DNA of 64,000 nt from Antilocapra americana (GCA_007570785.1 ML660777.1:7912866-7976865); one strand, 5' to 3'. Shown: positions 22,925 through 35,595, counted from the stretch's first letter. A program made the numbers and translations. Notes: generated from the letters alone by a model not told the origin.

Positions 22925-23590
22925 GTAAGTAAGTTGTAGAATAGAAATATCATATGACCCAGCAATCCCACTGCTGGGCATACACACCGAGGAAACCAGA
23001 ATTGAAAGAGACACGTGTACCCCAATGTTCATTGCCGCATTGTTTACAATAGCCAGGACATGGAAGCAACCTAGATGCCCATCAACTGACGAATGGATAA
23101 GAAAGCTATGGTACATATACACAGTGGAATATTACTCAGCATTAAAAAAAAAAAATTCATTTGAAGCAGTTCTACTCAGGTGGACGGAACTGGAGCCTAT
23201 TATCCAGAGTGAAGTAAGCCAGAAGGAAAAACAACAATACAATATACTAACGCATATATATGGAATTTAGAAAGATGGTAGCGAGAACCCTGCATGCGAG
23301 ACAGCAAAAGGAACGCAGATGTATACAACAGACTCGTGGACTCTGTGGAAGAGGGCAAGGGTGGGATGATATGGGAGAATGGCATTGAAACATGTTAATT
23401 ATCATATGTGAAATCAGTCGCCAGCCCAGGGTTGATGCTCAGGGCTGGTGCACCAGGATGACCCAAGGGGAGGGAATCGGGAGGGAGGAGGGAGAGGGGT
23501 TCTGGAAGGGGAGCATATGTATACCCATGGCAGTTTCATGTCAATGTATGGCAAAACCAACACAATAAAGTAAAGAAAATTAAAAAAAAG
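22925..23590 (+). mobile_element. Bovine-type L1 3' end (5'-truncated)
   Basis: Sense ORF2 C-terminal region (atgacccagcaatcccactg, tgtttacaatagccaggaca), stop region, then the bovine-type 3' UTR (gcaaaaggaacgcagatgta, gtgggatgatatgggagaa, then a G-rich tract at about 23,455-23,510). It ends aatgtatggcaaaaccaaca plus an A-rich tail. More diverged than the copies at 59.1 and 62.5 kb. The 81-codon frame 23025-23270 is the ORF2 C-terminus (WTELEP, reaching the stop). Confidence 0.96.
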
Positions 23591-23607
23591 AAAGAAATAT
23601 CAATAAG

Positions 23608-24115
23608 TTTATTAGTTAGCTTCTGGTACCTAAAAAATAGTCCAAAACCTAGTGGTCTGAAATAGCTATTTATTTAGCACATGATTCTGTGGGTTGGCTA
23701 TTTGAGCTGGACTAAGCTGACTAGTTGGCTCATCAAATCTAACCAAGCTTACTTGATTGCCAATAAATTTAATTTTAATTTTCAACAAGATGGTGGGTTT
23801 TTTGAAGCTGGGAATTTATGATGGTTTTCTCTGAGATGAATGGGGTGAGTGGGGTCTCTCTCCATCTGGTCTCCATATAATACTTCAGTAGATAAGACCA
23901 GGCTTGTCCATAAAGCTATCAAAGGGCTCCAAGGATAACAAGAAAGTGAGACCCATTTGCAAGTGCTTATCAGTCTTCCTTTGTATTGCACTTGCTAATA
24001 TTCTAATGATGAATGTAGGTATCATGAAAAACCCAGAATCAAGAAGTGGAGAAATGGATTCTGTATTATGGGAAGATCTGCAAGGTCCCAATGTAAATAT
24101 GAGAAGACAGGAAGG
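23608..24115 (-). mobile_element. Probable antisense MaLR-type LTR, decayed
   Basis: Starts tattagttagcttctggtac, then ccaaaacctagtggtctgaa, then gattctgtgggttgg, and near the right end gaagtggagaaatggattct and gaagatctgcaagg. The order fits an antisense mammalian LTR, but middle parts are unrecognisable. Family uncertain. Confidence 0.5.
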
Positions 24116-25204
24116 GAAGACTTGATATTAATAATCTATTACAAAGCCCTTGGCCAATAGGCAATGGTCTCTTTACTAATGCCTGTGATCACCAGACAAG
24201 ATGCCTGATCAAACTGTGCTGTGAAAAGTTCATAGAATTTTTACATCAATGCCACTATTTTCTTCAGTTATTTGGAATAGAGAGAATGAGGTGCTGTTCT
24301 TAGGAGTGTTTTCTGAAGGTTTTATAAAGAAAGACACTATTTCTCTTCCTAAAATTTGACCTCTTACTTCCCATTGCCAGGATAATAATAGGCACAGACA
24401 ATAGATGGGACAATATAATAGCTTTGAGATCATCGATTGTAGTAGTGTTAAATCTTTAAGAGCCTAACCCTAGGAAACCAACATCTATATACAAAGCTCT
24501 ACTAATTTAAGGATAGTTTTTTTTTTTCACTCTTCTATTCATGGCTGAAATCACCACATTTTTCTTTTTGCTTCCTATTCCTTTCATAGTCAGTGTCACA
24601 TGTTGCCTCAGAGGAGAGTCAGATTCTGGAATGAAAGAAAGAGTTACATCTTGACTTTTTAGTTTAAAAATATTTCCTGTGGTTAGCACTCAAAGGAAAT
24701 AGAAAAATGTGATGAGCCAAAGCAGATTCTGTCTTCCCCTTGGATTAGAAATAGATCTCCAAATTCTGGAAGTTTTCAATAGACCTTTACTTGTGCTTAG
24801 AATCTGAAAAGAGAGGACATTCATGTCAAGAAACCCTCATAGATTAAGTAACAGAGTCCCTCTCTATCCCCTTGTGTGGGAGCAGCAGACCACATATTCA
24901 TGTTCAGTGTGTAGGCAAATGGAGCACCTCTTGGGAGTTTCAGTATTCTTCTGATTGAAGATTGAACTCAAATAGGTCATTGGCTCGGTTAAGGAAGATA
25001 AGAGGGTGGGGAGAGGTTGTGTGGTTTTGATTGAGCCATAATAAAACATCAACCTGCAGTTACTGAAGCACAAGATCCAGAGAGGAAGGGCTGTATGTGG
25101 ATGCAGCTTCCAGGGATGAAAGCTAAGGAGCAGATGCCCCTTTCAGAATTGTGAAGCTAAGAGCATAATGTCCTAGTCTTAAATGAGAAGTTATACCACT
25201 TGTA
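24116..25204. other. Unique sequence
   Basis: No repeat or domain recognised. Several 60-75-codon minus-strand frames have no motif and are treated as chance. Confidence 0.45.
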
Positions 25205-25830
25205 CCAGAGGCATTGTAAATGCTAATTGTCAAAGTAAATTCAACACAATAAAATTCACCATTTTAACACAAACAATTCAGTGGCATTCAGATCATTCAC
25301 AATGAGCAACCACCATTTATATAAGGTTTCAAAATGCTTCCAACACTGCAAAGAAAAATCTCATACCCATCAATCAGTTTCTCCCCATCTCTCTCCGCTC
25401 TCCCCACCACTCTTCCCCTAGCAACAATTGATCCATAGTCTATCTTTATGAATTTGTCTCTTCTGGATATTTCATGCAAGTGGAATCATAAAATATGTGA
25501 TCTTTTGTGTCTGGATTTGTCACTTAGTTGCTTTAGAGGTTCATCCATGTTGTTGCCTGTATCAGTACTTCATTCCATTTTATGACTGAATAATATTTCA
25601 TTGTATATATCTATCACAATGTGTTTATTCATTAATCTGTTTATGGAATTCTGGGGTGTTTCTGCCTTTTGATTGTTGTGAATAGTGCTGCTATGAACAT
25701 GTGTTTGAGTACCCATTTTCAATTCTTTTATGTGTATTTCTAAAGGTAAAATTATAAGATTATGTAGTAACCAAAACTTATGAAGAACCACCAAACCCCA
25801 CAGTGTCTTAACAATTATGCATGTGCACCA
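25205..25830 (-). mobile_element. Old L1 3' end, antisense
   Basis: Antisense L1 3' UTR and ORF2 end: cacaataaaattcaccattt, then caattcagtggcattcagat, then cttctggatatttcatgca, then ccattttatgactgaataat, then gtgaatagtgctgctatgaa. L1M/L1ME-like age; no open frame. Confidence 0.88.
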
Positions 25831-26905
25831 GATCTTTTTTTCTAATACATTAAAGATCTGAAGAAAATTATTGAAAGATTTAGGTGAACTGAATATAAAA
25901 ATGTATGAAAAACTAATAATAAATGAAGCTAATGATCATTATGTCAAATATGACTCATAGAATATAGATTTAACTTGCACAATTTAAATACACCCATATT
26001 TTATCTATCATCAATTTATGTCTACCCACACACACTATTTTTAAAGCTATAATAATGAGAAATTTGCTTCAATACATAAAATAAAATCTACATTACAAAA
26101 AGCCCTAAAATCATAATAATACACATCAAATATATAGAATTGACTAAAAGAAACATATATCAAGTAGCTGATTTTTTTTTTTGTCAGGTCTATGGAAACT
26201 GGTAGAAAATGCTCTTTTAATATTAACAAAGATTCTTGAACAGCTCAGATGCCTTGGAAACCCTCCATATAATTTTTCTAAGAATTTTGAGATACTATGA
26301 TTTATGATAAACCTGTATAAATGTCATTGTTTGGTCTAGCTGGTAGGTTTTCCTAATAATGTACCAATAGTTCACTATTTATTTAAAAAAATAGTTTTTA
26401 GTAAATTACTAGGTGCAACTTTTAAAAGAAGCCTTGATAAGTACATTTTTTGTAAAATATATACAGATGGATAATGAAATTTCTTTCTTACTCATCATCT
26501 GATGTCTGCTCAGTTTTTCTTTAATTTAAGTGGCATTATAAAATGTTTTCCAAATATAAGACTGTTTACTGAGCTAATAAAGTAATTAGTCTGATTAAAC
26601 TGATGGTCAACTCAGGCAAACAAAGTCTGTCAACACAATCTGTGTGTTAACACAGAAGATATTTATAATTTAAAGCAAATGTGTTCAAATAAAATATTTT
26701 ATGTAGACAGATCTCTGGCCAACCATGGCGAGCTAAACAACTTTTTGAAACATGCTTGGAAACCAATTAAAAGATAAATTTGACAACAGCAAAAAACAAT
26801 TAATCAAGGATAAGCATCAGATTCATATACAACAATTTCTTTTACAGAAGGTGTGCAGTTTGACCTGAATCTGAAAACACAAATGACAAAGGAAATGGAA
26901 TAGGC
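25831..26905. other. AT-rich unique sequence
   Basis: Nothing recognised. A T run of about 12 lies near 26,170. Confidence 0.45.
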
Positions 26906-27415
26906 AGAATAATGGCCCACTCAAGATGTCCACATTCTAATTCCTGACTCAAAATTCACTTTGAACCTATGAATACATTACCTTATATTACAAAAGGACT
27001 TTGCAGATGTGACCAGTTTAAGGATCTTAATTAACATAATATTTGAATGAATCCAATCTAAGAACTAGGGATTCTTGACAGTTGAAAAGAGAGTGAGAGG
27101 AAGAAAATCACAATGATTCAGTGTGAGAAAAACTTGACCTACCATTGCTGGCTTTAAAGATAGAGAAGAGGCCACAAGCCAAGGAATGTGAACGTCCTCT
27201 GGAAGGTGGCAAAATCAAAGAGAAAGAGACTCCCTTAGAAGCTTCAGAGAGAAATGGAGCAATGCTGATACTTTGATTTTAGCCTAGTGAAACCCATGTT
27301 AAACTTATTACCTACAGAACTGTAAGATAATGCATTTAAATTGTTTAAGCCTCTAAAGTTGTAATAATTTGTTACAGTAGCAATAGAAGACTAATACACC
27401 AGAAACGAGTGACAG
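26906..27415 (+). mobile_element. Mammalian LTR fossil (MaLR-like)
   Basis: ggcagaataatggcccactc, then aaaggactttgcagatgtga, then accattgctggctttaaaga, then agccaaggaatgtgaacg, then agaactgtaagataatgcat, ending caatagaagactaataca. This is a well-known mammalian LTR pattern. No internal viral genes. Exact subfamily not assigned. Confidence 0.75.
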
Positions 27416-28323
27416 TGACATGTGAGTATAAATTCTAAGTTATGCCTCCTTTGAGGCATTGTATTTATTACTCAACTGCATTAGTTTCGTTATGACACCA
27501 GCACAAAAATAATGGCATTCAAGCATCCAAGATTAAATGCTTTTTAAAAATTAGCAAAATAGACAAACCAGAGAAATGTCTGTGGTTAAAAAATGATCAT
27601 AGTATAACAATATGTGCAAAGTGGTATCTGCAATTACTCTGTGCTGAAGTTGAAAACATCAATGAAATGGATGATTTTACATACTACACAGAGAATTCAA
27701 TGAATCAATAACTAAGAATAACACTGAAGAACTCATAAAAATGTTTATTAATTGTCATTGATGAAATATTTAGTTTCTTACAGAACAAATACATTGATAT
27801 TTTATAAATTGTTCCAGTTCATACAAGATAAGAAGCTCCATAACTCATAATCTGAAAGCAATAGATGTTTGTTGCAGAATAATTAGCACAGAAGTAGAAG
27901 CATTATTTAACCAGTATTAATGATTTTCAAAAAGAGGTGTAAAGACATTCAACATTAGGAAACTACTAAGATCCTTTACTGTGTAAGTTAAATAAAAACA
28001 TTTTATCCTGAAGCAGTTTGACCAACTTTATTTGGCAAAGTCAACACAAGTTTCTATTCCAAAATACTAACAAAAACTAACAAAGATCATTTCCTTTAAA
28101 AATAAATTTACTTACAGCAAGGGAAATTATAGTAATGAAATATCAGTAGAGGACCTGGTAAAAGCATTATTTTTAGGTGATTTTTGAAATTTATGCTACA
28201 TGCATTTAGAGTGAAACAGAAATAAGACATCTTTAATCTTATCTTTTAATTTTTCTACAAAGATTAAATGGTCATTATTTTGTGCAATGTGTGTACACAC
28301 AAAAATCCTCAGGAAATATACTG
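27416..28323. other. AT-rich unique sequence
   Basis: No repeat or gene recognised. Confidence 0.45.
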
Positions 28324-28370
28324 AAAAACTTTTCACAAAAAAATTTCAATATACTATCTTACAATAGGGT
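28324..28370. repeat. Left copy of a 47-bp direct repeat flanking BovB
   Basis: Matches 28,971-29,017 at 44 of 47 positions with no indel and abuts the BovB 3' end exactly. Interpreted as a very long target-site duplication. Confidence 0.93.
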
Positions 28371-28970
28371 TCAGTTCAATCAGTTCAGTAGCTCAGTCGT
28401 GTCTGACTCTATGCAACCCCAGGGACGGCACCATGAGAGGCTTCCCTGTCCATCACCAACTCCTGGAGCTTGCTCATACTCATGGCCATCAAGTTGATGA
28501 TGCCATCCAGCCATCTCATCCTCTGTCGTCCCCTTCTCCTCATGCCCTCAATCCTTCCCAGCATCAGAGTCTTTTTCAGTGAGTCAGCTCTTTACACCAG
28601 GTGGCCAAAGTACTGGAGTTTCAGCTTCGACATCAGTCTTTCCAATGAATATTCAGGACTGATCGCCCCTAGAATGGACTGTTTGGATCTCCTTGCAGCC
28701 CAAGGGACTGTCAAGATTTTTCTCTAGCACTACATTTCGAAAGCATTAATTCTTCAGCTTTTAGCTTTCTTTATAGTCAAACTCTCACATCCAGACATGA
28801 CTACTGGAAAAACCTTAGCTTTGACTATATGGACTTTTGTTGGCAAGGTAATGTCTCTGCTTTGTAACATACTATCTAGGTTTGTCATAGCTTTTCTTCC
28901 AAGGAGCAAGAGTCTTTTAATTTCATTGCTGCAGTCACCATCTGCAGTGATTTTGGGGGCCAGGGAAATA
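28371..28970 (-). mobile_element. BovB LINE, antisense, 5'-truncated, 600 bp
   Basis: Antisense BovB from its 3' tail (tcagttcaatcagttcagta) to the segment encoding GSKITADGDCS (tctgcagtgattttgggggc). Two antisense open frames (28470-28727, 28797-28985) are not genes. The 47-bp repeat on both sides defines both ends. Confidence 0.97.
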
Positions 28971-29017
28971 AAAAACTTTTCATAAAAAAAGTTCAGTATA
29001 CTATCTTACAATAGGGT
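28971..29017. repeat. Right copy of the 47-bp direct repeat
   Basis: Partner of 28,324-28,370. Three substitutions separate the copies. It includes tactatcttacaatagggt. Confidence 0.93.
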
Positions 29018-29484
29018 ACCTACACAAAAATCAGTAGGTTTACTGAGGTGGAAAACAAGCTGTTAATATTCCTATACTAATGAGAAAAACTACAATAAAA
29101 AATGTTTGTTATTTATAGGAAAGCAAATATAAATCACTTACAAGCACACCATTTTAAAAATAAAGGAGAAAGTTGTCATGACTTTTTTCTAAAATGTTAA
29201 AATAGTTTAAGATTCAAGTAATCTACTGAATTCATAGATAAATTATATGGAGATTTCCTTGCCACTCATTAATATGGTTTTTAATATTTAATCATTGTTA
29301 CTGACAAGAGCAATATGGAGATATTGAAAATAATGAGAATATTTTTCAAAGAATATTACAAAAGAAACCTCATTTGTATTCTCACTATATTAAAAGATGC
29401 AAGGCACTCACCTTGTTTTTGGTTAGAACTCAATTATTAAGCCTTCTAATTTAAACTGTATGTTTGGCAATCTACATGTTTTAG
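29018..29484. other. AT-rich unique sequence
   Basis: Nothing recognised. Confidence 0.4.
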
Positions 29485-29810
29485 ACTAAATATTGGAATC
29501 CACCAAAATTCATACGTTGAAATTTTAACCCTCAGTGAAGTTTGGAGTTGGGGCTTTTGAAAGGTAATTGAGTTTAGAAGAGAGTAGTGCCTTTACAAGA
29601 GACAGAAGTGCTCTCTCTGTTTCCAGAGCCCACCTAGAAGGTGGCTGCCTATAAGCCTGCCTAGGAGCCCTTACTAGGCACTGAATCTACCAGCACTTTG
29701 ATCTGAGACTTCTCAGCCTCCACAGTTTTGAGAAAGACATTTCTGTTCTTTAAGTCACTTAGTTTTCAGTATTTTGATATAGCAGCTTGGGCAGACTAAG
29801 CCACTACAGT
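29485..29810 (+). mobile_element. MLT1-like MaLR LTR
   Basis: aattcatacgttgaaatttt, then ttttgaaaggtaattgag, then aagtgctctctctgtttcca, then ctaccagcactttgatctga, then cagcctccacagtttt, ending gcttgggcagactaag. Solitary LTR, decayed. Confidence 0.82.
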
Positions 29811-30509
29811 TTGTAAATCTTCTCAGAACTTCATTTGGAAGATATTCCTAGCTTCTTCCCAGATCAGAGTCATCTATATAAGTTAGCTCTTTTAGTGAGT
29901 AATTTTTTTCTACCATTTTATTAAACTTTTCATAAATAATAGAATATGGCAAGAATACAACCTCCACATCACTCCCTGCTAATATCACAACTCTTTCTAT
30001 CTCTAACCCAGGTTGCATCATATTTCATTTTGGATGCTAGATTACACTACTAAGAGGTCCTCTTAGATCATTTTGATAGATCATAGTAATTTTAGTTGTA
30101 CAAAGCTTGTTACGTGAAAAGAGTGAGAAAAATTGTCTGCCACTTCAGAAAAGCACAATTCACCTAGTACAGGTACCCCAGTTTTCTGACTGAAAGAGAC
30201 CCAAAGCTTCAGAGTTAGTAAAAACTTAGAAAAGTATATAATTTCTCCTTTTCAGCTCTGATTGTCAGACAACATTTTAGAATGAAAGCCAGACCCCAAT
30301 TTGTACTAGAACTGTATTTACATTTTAGCCAAATCTCTCTGATGGGAAGGGGCAAAAAATTCACAAGTTTAAACTAATAAAATGTTACTGTTTTTCATAA
30401 TATTCCATCATCACTGAAATGCATTTAATACTTGAAAAATATCACAGCAAATAAAGAAAATGTTAACAAAATTCTATTTTGTCAAGGTTCTCATATTTGA
30501 AACATTCTT
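29811..30509. other. Unique sequence
   Basis: No gene or repeat recognised. Confidence 0.45.
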
Positions 30510-30737
30510 TAAACCAGGGTGACAAACTAGGGCCCTCAGGGCAAATCTACTCCATTCCTGTCTTTGTAAATAAAGTTTTATTGGGATACAACCTCACAAA
30601 TTTTGTTATGTACTGTTGTCTATGGCAGCTTTCATGCTTCAGCAGAATTGTCTAACTGCTCTAGAGACCTCAAGGCTGGCAAAGCCACAAATATTACGTT
30701 CAGGCCCTTTGTAGTCTAAAGGATTCTGACTCCTGAT
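30510..30737 (+). mobile_element. hAT-type non-autonomous DNA transposon fossil
   Basis: accagggtgacaaactaggg at one end and a decayed complementary end (gattctgactcctgatg). The core tgtaaataaagttttattgg, then tgttgtctatggcagctttc, is that of a common mammalian hAT/MER element. Family name not assigned. Confidence 0.65.
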
Positions 30738-30953
30738 GTAAATAATACGTGACACTGAATTCAGTGATTTTAGAAAAGGTAATGTAATCACTTCCACGTG
30801 TTTATTTGAACTGAAATATAGTAGAGCAGATGAATACTCCATATGCTTCTCAAATGATATTTGGTAAAAATCTTATGTTTCTCCTGTTTTTGGTTGTCAT
30901 TAAACATGCAGCATTGAGCAACTGGCTCACCAGTTTGTTGCCATTGTTTTCAA

Positions 30954-31160
30954 AGTGTTAGCCACTCAGTTGTGTCTGACACTTTGAGACCCCATAGACT
31001 GTAGACTGCTAGGCTCCTCTGTCCATGGAATTCCTCCAGGCAGGAATATTGGAGTCAGTTGCCATTCCTTTCTCCACGGGATCTTCCCAACCCAGGGACA
31101 GAAACCAGGTCTCCTGCATTGCAGGTGGATTCTTTACCATATGAGCCACCAGTAAAGTCC
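30954..31160 (-). mobile_element. Bov-tA SINE, antisense
   Basis: Full antisense Bov-tA: agtgttagccactcagttgt to tttaccatatgagccaccag. Confidence 0.95.
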
Positions 31161-31978
31161 TAGGGTCAATGCATTTCAGACATGTATTGTGTTAGGTGAG
31201 AAATCACCTAATTATCACATTTCTTTTCTAAATTACTTGGAAAGAAAAATTTTAATGTGTAAGTATGAATAAAAAATATTGATGCTTAAGACTCCTGAAT
31301 CTGTAATTTCTTACCATTCTAAATGTGATGAATAAGGACAAATACTGGTTTTAAAAGAGTTGGGGCACTAATGAAGCCAAATTTCAATAAAACCTATACA
31401 GAGAAGTTGAATAGTCATAGAAGATTTTATGGTTTAAAAGCCCACAATAGGAACATGGGCATTTTTTAGTGTTTATTCTTTTAAGCTATTGCTTAGAATA
31501 TTTTCCTTAAAATAAGTGTTTCATTTCTTAGTTCATCTGCTTCTACTAAAGTCATATAGGTGTGATTATAATATTCCAACTGGTTACTGTGGAAATTATA
31601 ATGATATTAGAAAATGATCATGACTTTCAAATGAGAGAAGCTGCAGGATATAGTTAAATATATAAACCCATGAAAAGAATGTGTTTTCATACAAAGTCTT
31701 GAGTATCATTAAAGAACAAAGGGAAAAGGAAATGGGAAGATACAAATAAAAATAATGAGCAATTATATTCTGCTCACCAGAATCCCCCCTGCAGTTTCAA
31801 TCAATGTCTCTGCCTCTGCTTTCTATTCTAAATAATTGTGCTAGTTCTGGTAAATATATCCAGCATGATCCAAAACAGCTGTAACTATTTTCCTGTGATT
31901 AATTAATTAATTCTTAATCTCTTTTTTTTGCTCACTATTTCATGGGATTTTTTTAACACTCTACATTAGTTTTTATTT
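31161..31978. other. Unique sequence with a short (TTAA)n run
   Basis: No gene or named repeat. attaattaattaatt lies near 31,900. Confidence 0.45.
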
Positions 31979-31990
31979 ATGGTCCAGTCT

Positions 31991-32260
31991 GGAGAAGGCA
32001 CCGGTGACCCACTCCAGTCCTCTTGCCTGGAAACTCCCATGGACAGAGGAGCCTGGTGGGCTGCAGTCCATGGGGTCAGAGAGTAGGACACAACTGAGTG
32101 ACTTCACTTTCACTTTTCACTTTCATGCACTGGAGAAGGAAATGGCAACCCACTCCAGTGTTCTTGCCTGGAGAATCCCAGGGATGGAGGAGCCTGGGGG
32201 GCTGCCGTCTATGGGGTCGCACAGAGTCAGACACGACTGATGCGACTTAGCAGCAGCAGC
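31991..32260 (+). mobile_element. BOV-A2 SINE, full dimer
   Basis: Both A monomers are present: the first ends cttcactttcacttttcact, the second starts ggagaaggaaatggcaaccc and ends gcgacttagcagcagcagc. Flanks atggtccagtct (31979-31990) and atgagccaatct (32261-32272) agree at 9 of 12 and sit flush with the ends, a likely target duplication. The 78-codon frame across it is SINE read-through. Confidence 0.96.
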
Positions 32261-32384
32261 ATGAGCCAATCTTGCAAGGCATGAATGATTTCAAAAGATA
32301 ATTCTGACTCTAGCCACTAGAGTCATAAATGAGTAAGCAGTCACATTTTCAAAGAAACACTCCAGAAGGGGAGGAGCTATGTGT

Positions 32385-32590
32385 AAGGGATTTGCACACA
32401 AGGAGCTCTGCAGTTATGTAATCTTAGGCATATTTCTAGTCCCCGGTACTATTCTCTACCAAGAGGGCATATAGATACTACCTTCCCCATGTAATTCTTG
32501 GGAGACTAAATGAGAGGATATATGTGTAAAGTGGTAAGGACCATGTCCAGCATGTGGGGATTGCTCAACAATGTTAGTTATTTCAGTACT
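32385..32590 (+). mobile_element. MIR SINE fossil
   Basis: Sense MIR pattern: ctgcagttatgtaatcttag, then ctaaatgagaggatatatgt, then aaagtggtaaggaccatgtc, then gctcaacaatgttagttatt. Confidence 0.75.
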
Positions 32591-33179
32591 AACCTTGGAA
32601 GCTCTATGCTTGATCAATCAATGAGCAAGCACTAGCAAGTAACTCAAAAGTGAGTAACTCCTTCTCTAGGTTACTTCAACAAATACAACAGGCTATCTAG
32701 TTACAAGTTGCTCTTTAAAAGCACCAAAGAGTATTATGTTCTTTGAATCCCCACTTTTATCTGCAGTATTAATGCTGAATTGCTATTGGCTATTGCCAGA
32801 ATTCAAATTTATATTGAAAGATAACAGGTAGGTTTAAATACCAAGATCCTCACAGTAGACTCTCTTTAGTGGCAGTGGTGAGGTGACACCTGCAAGTAAA
32901 ACAGACTCAGTGAGTGGCCTGAAGAAGTGATGAGAAGTGAACAGCCATCAATTAATGTCATGAACCCAGAAGCCTTCCAATTATAAATGGGTAAGCCTCT
33001 GAGGAAAGACTTTGTGTTACGTAGGTCTCCACTAAAAGCAGCCTTTGCAAAATGATTGATAATAACTCATCTCACCCTATTTGTACACCCAAACTGATTA
33101 ATCTCAGAAAATATGAAATACATTGGTAAAATATTTTTAACTAAAACTGACCTTCATTAAACTTGTATCACCTATAAAT
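32591..33179. other. Unique sequence
   Basis: Nothing recognised. Confidence 0.45.
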
Positions 33180-33398
33180 GAGCTTCTCCAGTGGTTCATG
33201 TGGGCAAAGAACCCACCTGCAACGCAGGAACCACAGAAGACGTGAGTTTGACCCTTGGGTTGGAAAGATCCCCTGGAGAAGAGCATGGCAACCCACTGCA
33301 GTATTTCTGCCTGGAAAATCCCATGGACAAAGGAGGCTGGTGGGCTAAAGTCCACAGGGTGGCAAAGGGTTGGCCATGACTGAGGTAATCTAGCATCT
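33180..33398 (+). mobile_element. Bov-tA SINE
   Basis: Sense Bov-tA: gagcttctccagtggttcat to ggttggccatgactgaggta. The tRNA-derived head contains a small insertion (aaccacagaagacg). Frames on both strands here are read-through. Confidence 0.94.
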
Positions 33399-33691
33399 AC
33401 GAACCTCTGAATGGATTGTAAGTATGACTCTTTAATTAGCATACCGACCTTAAAAGGTTATGACCCTCAAATTCATTGTCCCTTCAGCAACTAGCTATTA
33501 TCTATAAACAAAATTTAGCGAGGCTATGTAAAAACTCAGAATCTTTATTATTTTCACCTATTTGGTAAAGCTCTGGCTTTTAGTATCTTTTTAGCATCCC
33601 TGCAAGATTCTGTTCATCCTGGTCCTCCCTTCCTCTCTGCCTCATTTCTCAGACATACTGCTGTACCCCCATGCTCTAATCTAATCTAAAT

Positions 33692-33870
33692 TTCTCTCAG
33701 TCATGTCCGATTGAAACCCCATGGACTATACAGTCGATGGAATTCTCCAGGCCAGAATGCTGAAGTGGGTAGCTTATCCCTTCTCCATGGGATCTTCCCA
33801 GCACATGAATTGAACCAGGGTCTCCTGAATTGCAGGTGTATTCTTTACCAACTGAGCTATGAGAGAAGCA
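33692..33870 (-). mobile_element. Bov-tA SINE, antisense, variant tRNA unit
   Basis: ctctcagtcatgtccgattg to ccaactgagctatgagagaa. The tRNA-derived half is the tcctgaattgcagg variant also seen as the extra unit at 2.6 and 63.4 kb. Confidence 0.93.
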
Positions 33871-33899
33871 CTACATGCTAAAAGGCTGTTATTCTCAGA

Positions 33900-34060
33900 A
33901 TCCTACAGCATGAAGCACTGAGCTGAATTTAACTGTATGCCCTTGGTTGTTTCAGATTTACTTGTGTTTCAAACCAGACAGTTTGTCTTCTTATTAGATT
34001 ATAGTCAGTAAGCATTTACTCAATAAATGCATTTCCATTATCTTATTATTCTCAGAGTCA
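33900..34060 (+). mobile_element. Possible L2 3'-end fossil
   Basis: acagtttgtcttcttattag, then gtaagcatttactcaataaa, resembles the L2 3' end. Weak match. Confidence 0.3.
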
Positions 34061-34228
34061 GAAGATAGTTCCTAATGATTTGTCTAAATTTTTCTTTTAA
34101 AACTTCAAATGTTTTTTCTTCAACCCGCCACTTATGGGAATATAGATTAAATTGCATCATTACATACACACTTTCATATACTGAGAGTTGTTGCAGAGTG
34201 AGAATTTTTTTTCTTTTTTAAACAATTA

Positions 34229-34317
34229 GTGTGTGTGTGCTCAGTTGTTCAGTCCTGTCCAGCTCTTTGCAAAATAGTGGGCTATGGACTGTAGCCCACC
34301 AGGCTTCTCTGTCCATT
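34229..34317 (-). mobile_element. Truncated Bov-tA, antisense
   Basis: gtgctcagttgttcagtcct, then actgtagcccaccaggcttc, then tctgtccatt. Only the Bov-A end is present. Confidence 0.88.
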
Positions 34318-35595
34318 CTAGCATAGCAATTTGCATATTAATAACTTTTTGAATAGTAAAGGTAGATGGAGATTCCCTTTTGACTATTTTTCTAGCATAA
34401 TGTAAAGACTTAGAGACTGAGATTCATATCTATTACAATGGATAGTAATTATTGCTTTGTAAGAAAATATGAAAATTACAAAATAAATTGAAAAAAAATT
34501 CAGACATCCCTATGTGTCAGAACATGACTACTCTATGCAAATGTGGAAAGCTTAATAAGTATCACAATTTATTCTCTTAAGAGTGTGGGCATCCTTGAGT
34601 TATTATTTCTCTAGAGAGCAGTAGTAAAGTGGGCAGCTGGTACTCACATAGGGTGTACATAACAGCTTTCCCACAACTAGGATACAAGTTCCTATGTAAT
34701 TGGATTTTTGGATGAGGTGACAATTGCTTCCAAGTTTTCTATCAGTTATTCTCTAAGGTGTTATTCAAAGTACTCTATATAACAACAGTACAATAAGTGC
34801 CAACCAATCAGAGTGCGTACCTAGCCATTCAGAACAGACACCAGTCGTAAACAGCTAGCACAGCAATGTGGATTGAATCAGCCCTGGCTATGCTGGAATT
34901 CTTATTAAAAGACAAAATAATTTGCCTTTAGAGTACTAGACCAAGGCTTCAAATTATCCCTCTATAAACATAAAGAAAAGAAAATTCACACTAGACTTTC
35001 TTTTCTTATTTTCTTTTTCTTCAAGCATGATAATCTGTTAAGAGTCAATCTGATTAGTAGTTATTAGAAGACAGAAATTGAACTGAGACTGGAAAAATTG
35101 TTAGGAATGCTACTTTTTGAGCATGTAAAATGTTTATAGTGCATGTAAAATTTTTCTACAGAGTATGATCATTTGGCTAATAAACTTCAGTTAAGGAAAA
35201 ATCATACCCTTTGGGAGAAACTTCACCTTGACACTACTATAATATCCCTTATGCACCCCCACCAATTACTATAAGTTGAAATAATGTATATGAAGATTTT
35301 CGTACATTTATTTTAAGAACTTAGTTCGTATTCTAAAAATTCCACTACTACTATTTTTGTTATTGACACCAAAGGGCAAATTCAGGATGAAATTGTGTAG
35401 CAAGGGAATGGGTTTCATGATACTCATGATTCTCTCATTCCTAGGCTATGTACTTCACTCTCTCTCCACCCATCATCTCTTACATCTGAGTAATAGTTCA
35501 CATTACACATCCAATCTTTCTTCTCGTCTTCATGCACTGATCATACATACGTATGTATCCTGTTTTCCAAGCTCTGCTCATGATTAAAAATACAA
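34318..35595. other. Unique sequence
   Basis: No gene or named repeat. A CCAAT motif (34,804) and TATATA (about 34,775) occur but are not arranged convincingly. The 76-codon frame at 35357-35587 is unrecognised. Confidence 0.45.

Noticed and set aside
22915..22940. Possible target duplication agaaatatca for the L1 at 22,925-23,590
   Set aside because: The left copy is part of L1 ORF2 itself, so the match to the right flank may be coincidence or microhomology. The true 5' junction is not resolved.
28470..28985. Two open frames of 85 and 62 codons
   Set aside because: Antisense to BovB coding sequence; no host gene.
34770..34810. CCAAT and TATATA motifs close together
   Set aside because: The two motifs only line up on the minus strand, at about 25 bp, and no gene or start follows. 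Expected by chance in AT-rich DNA.
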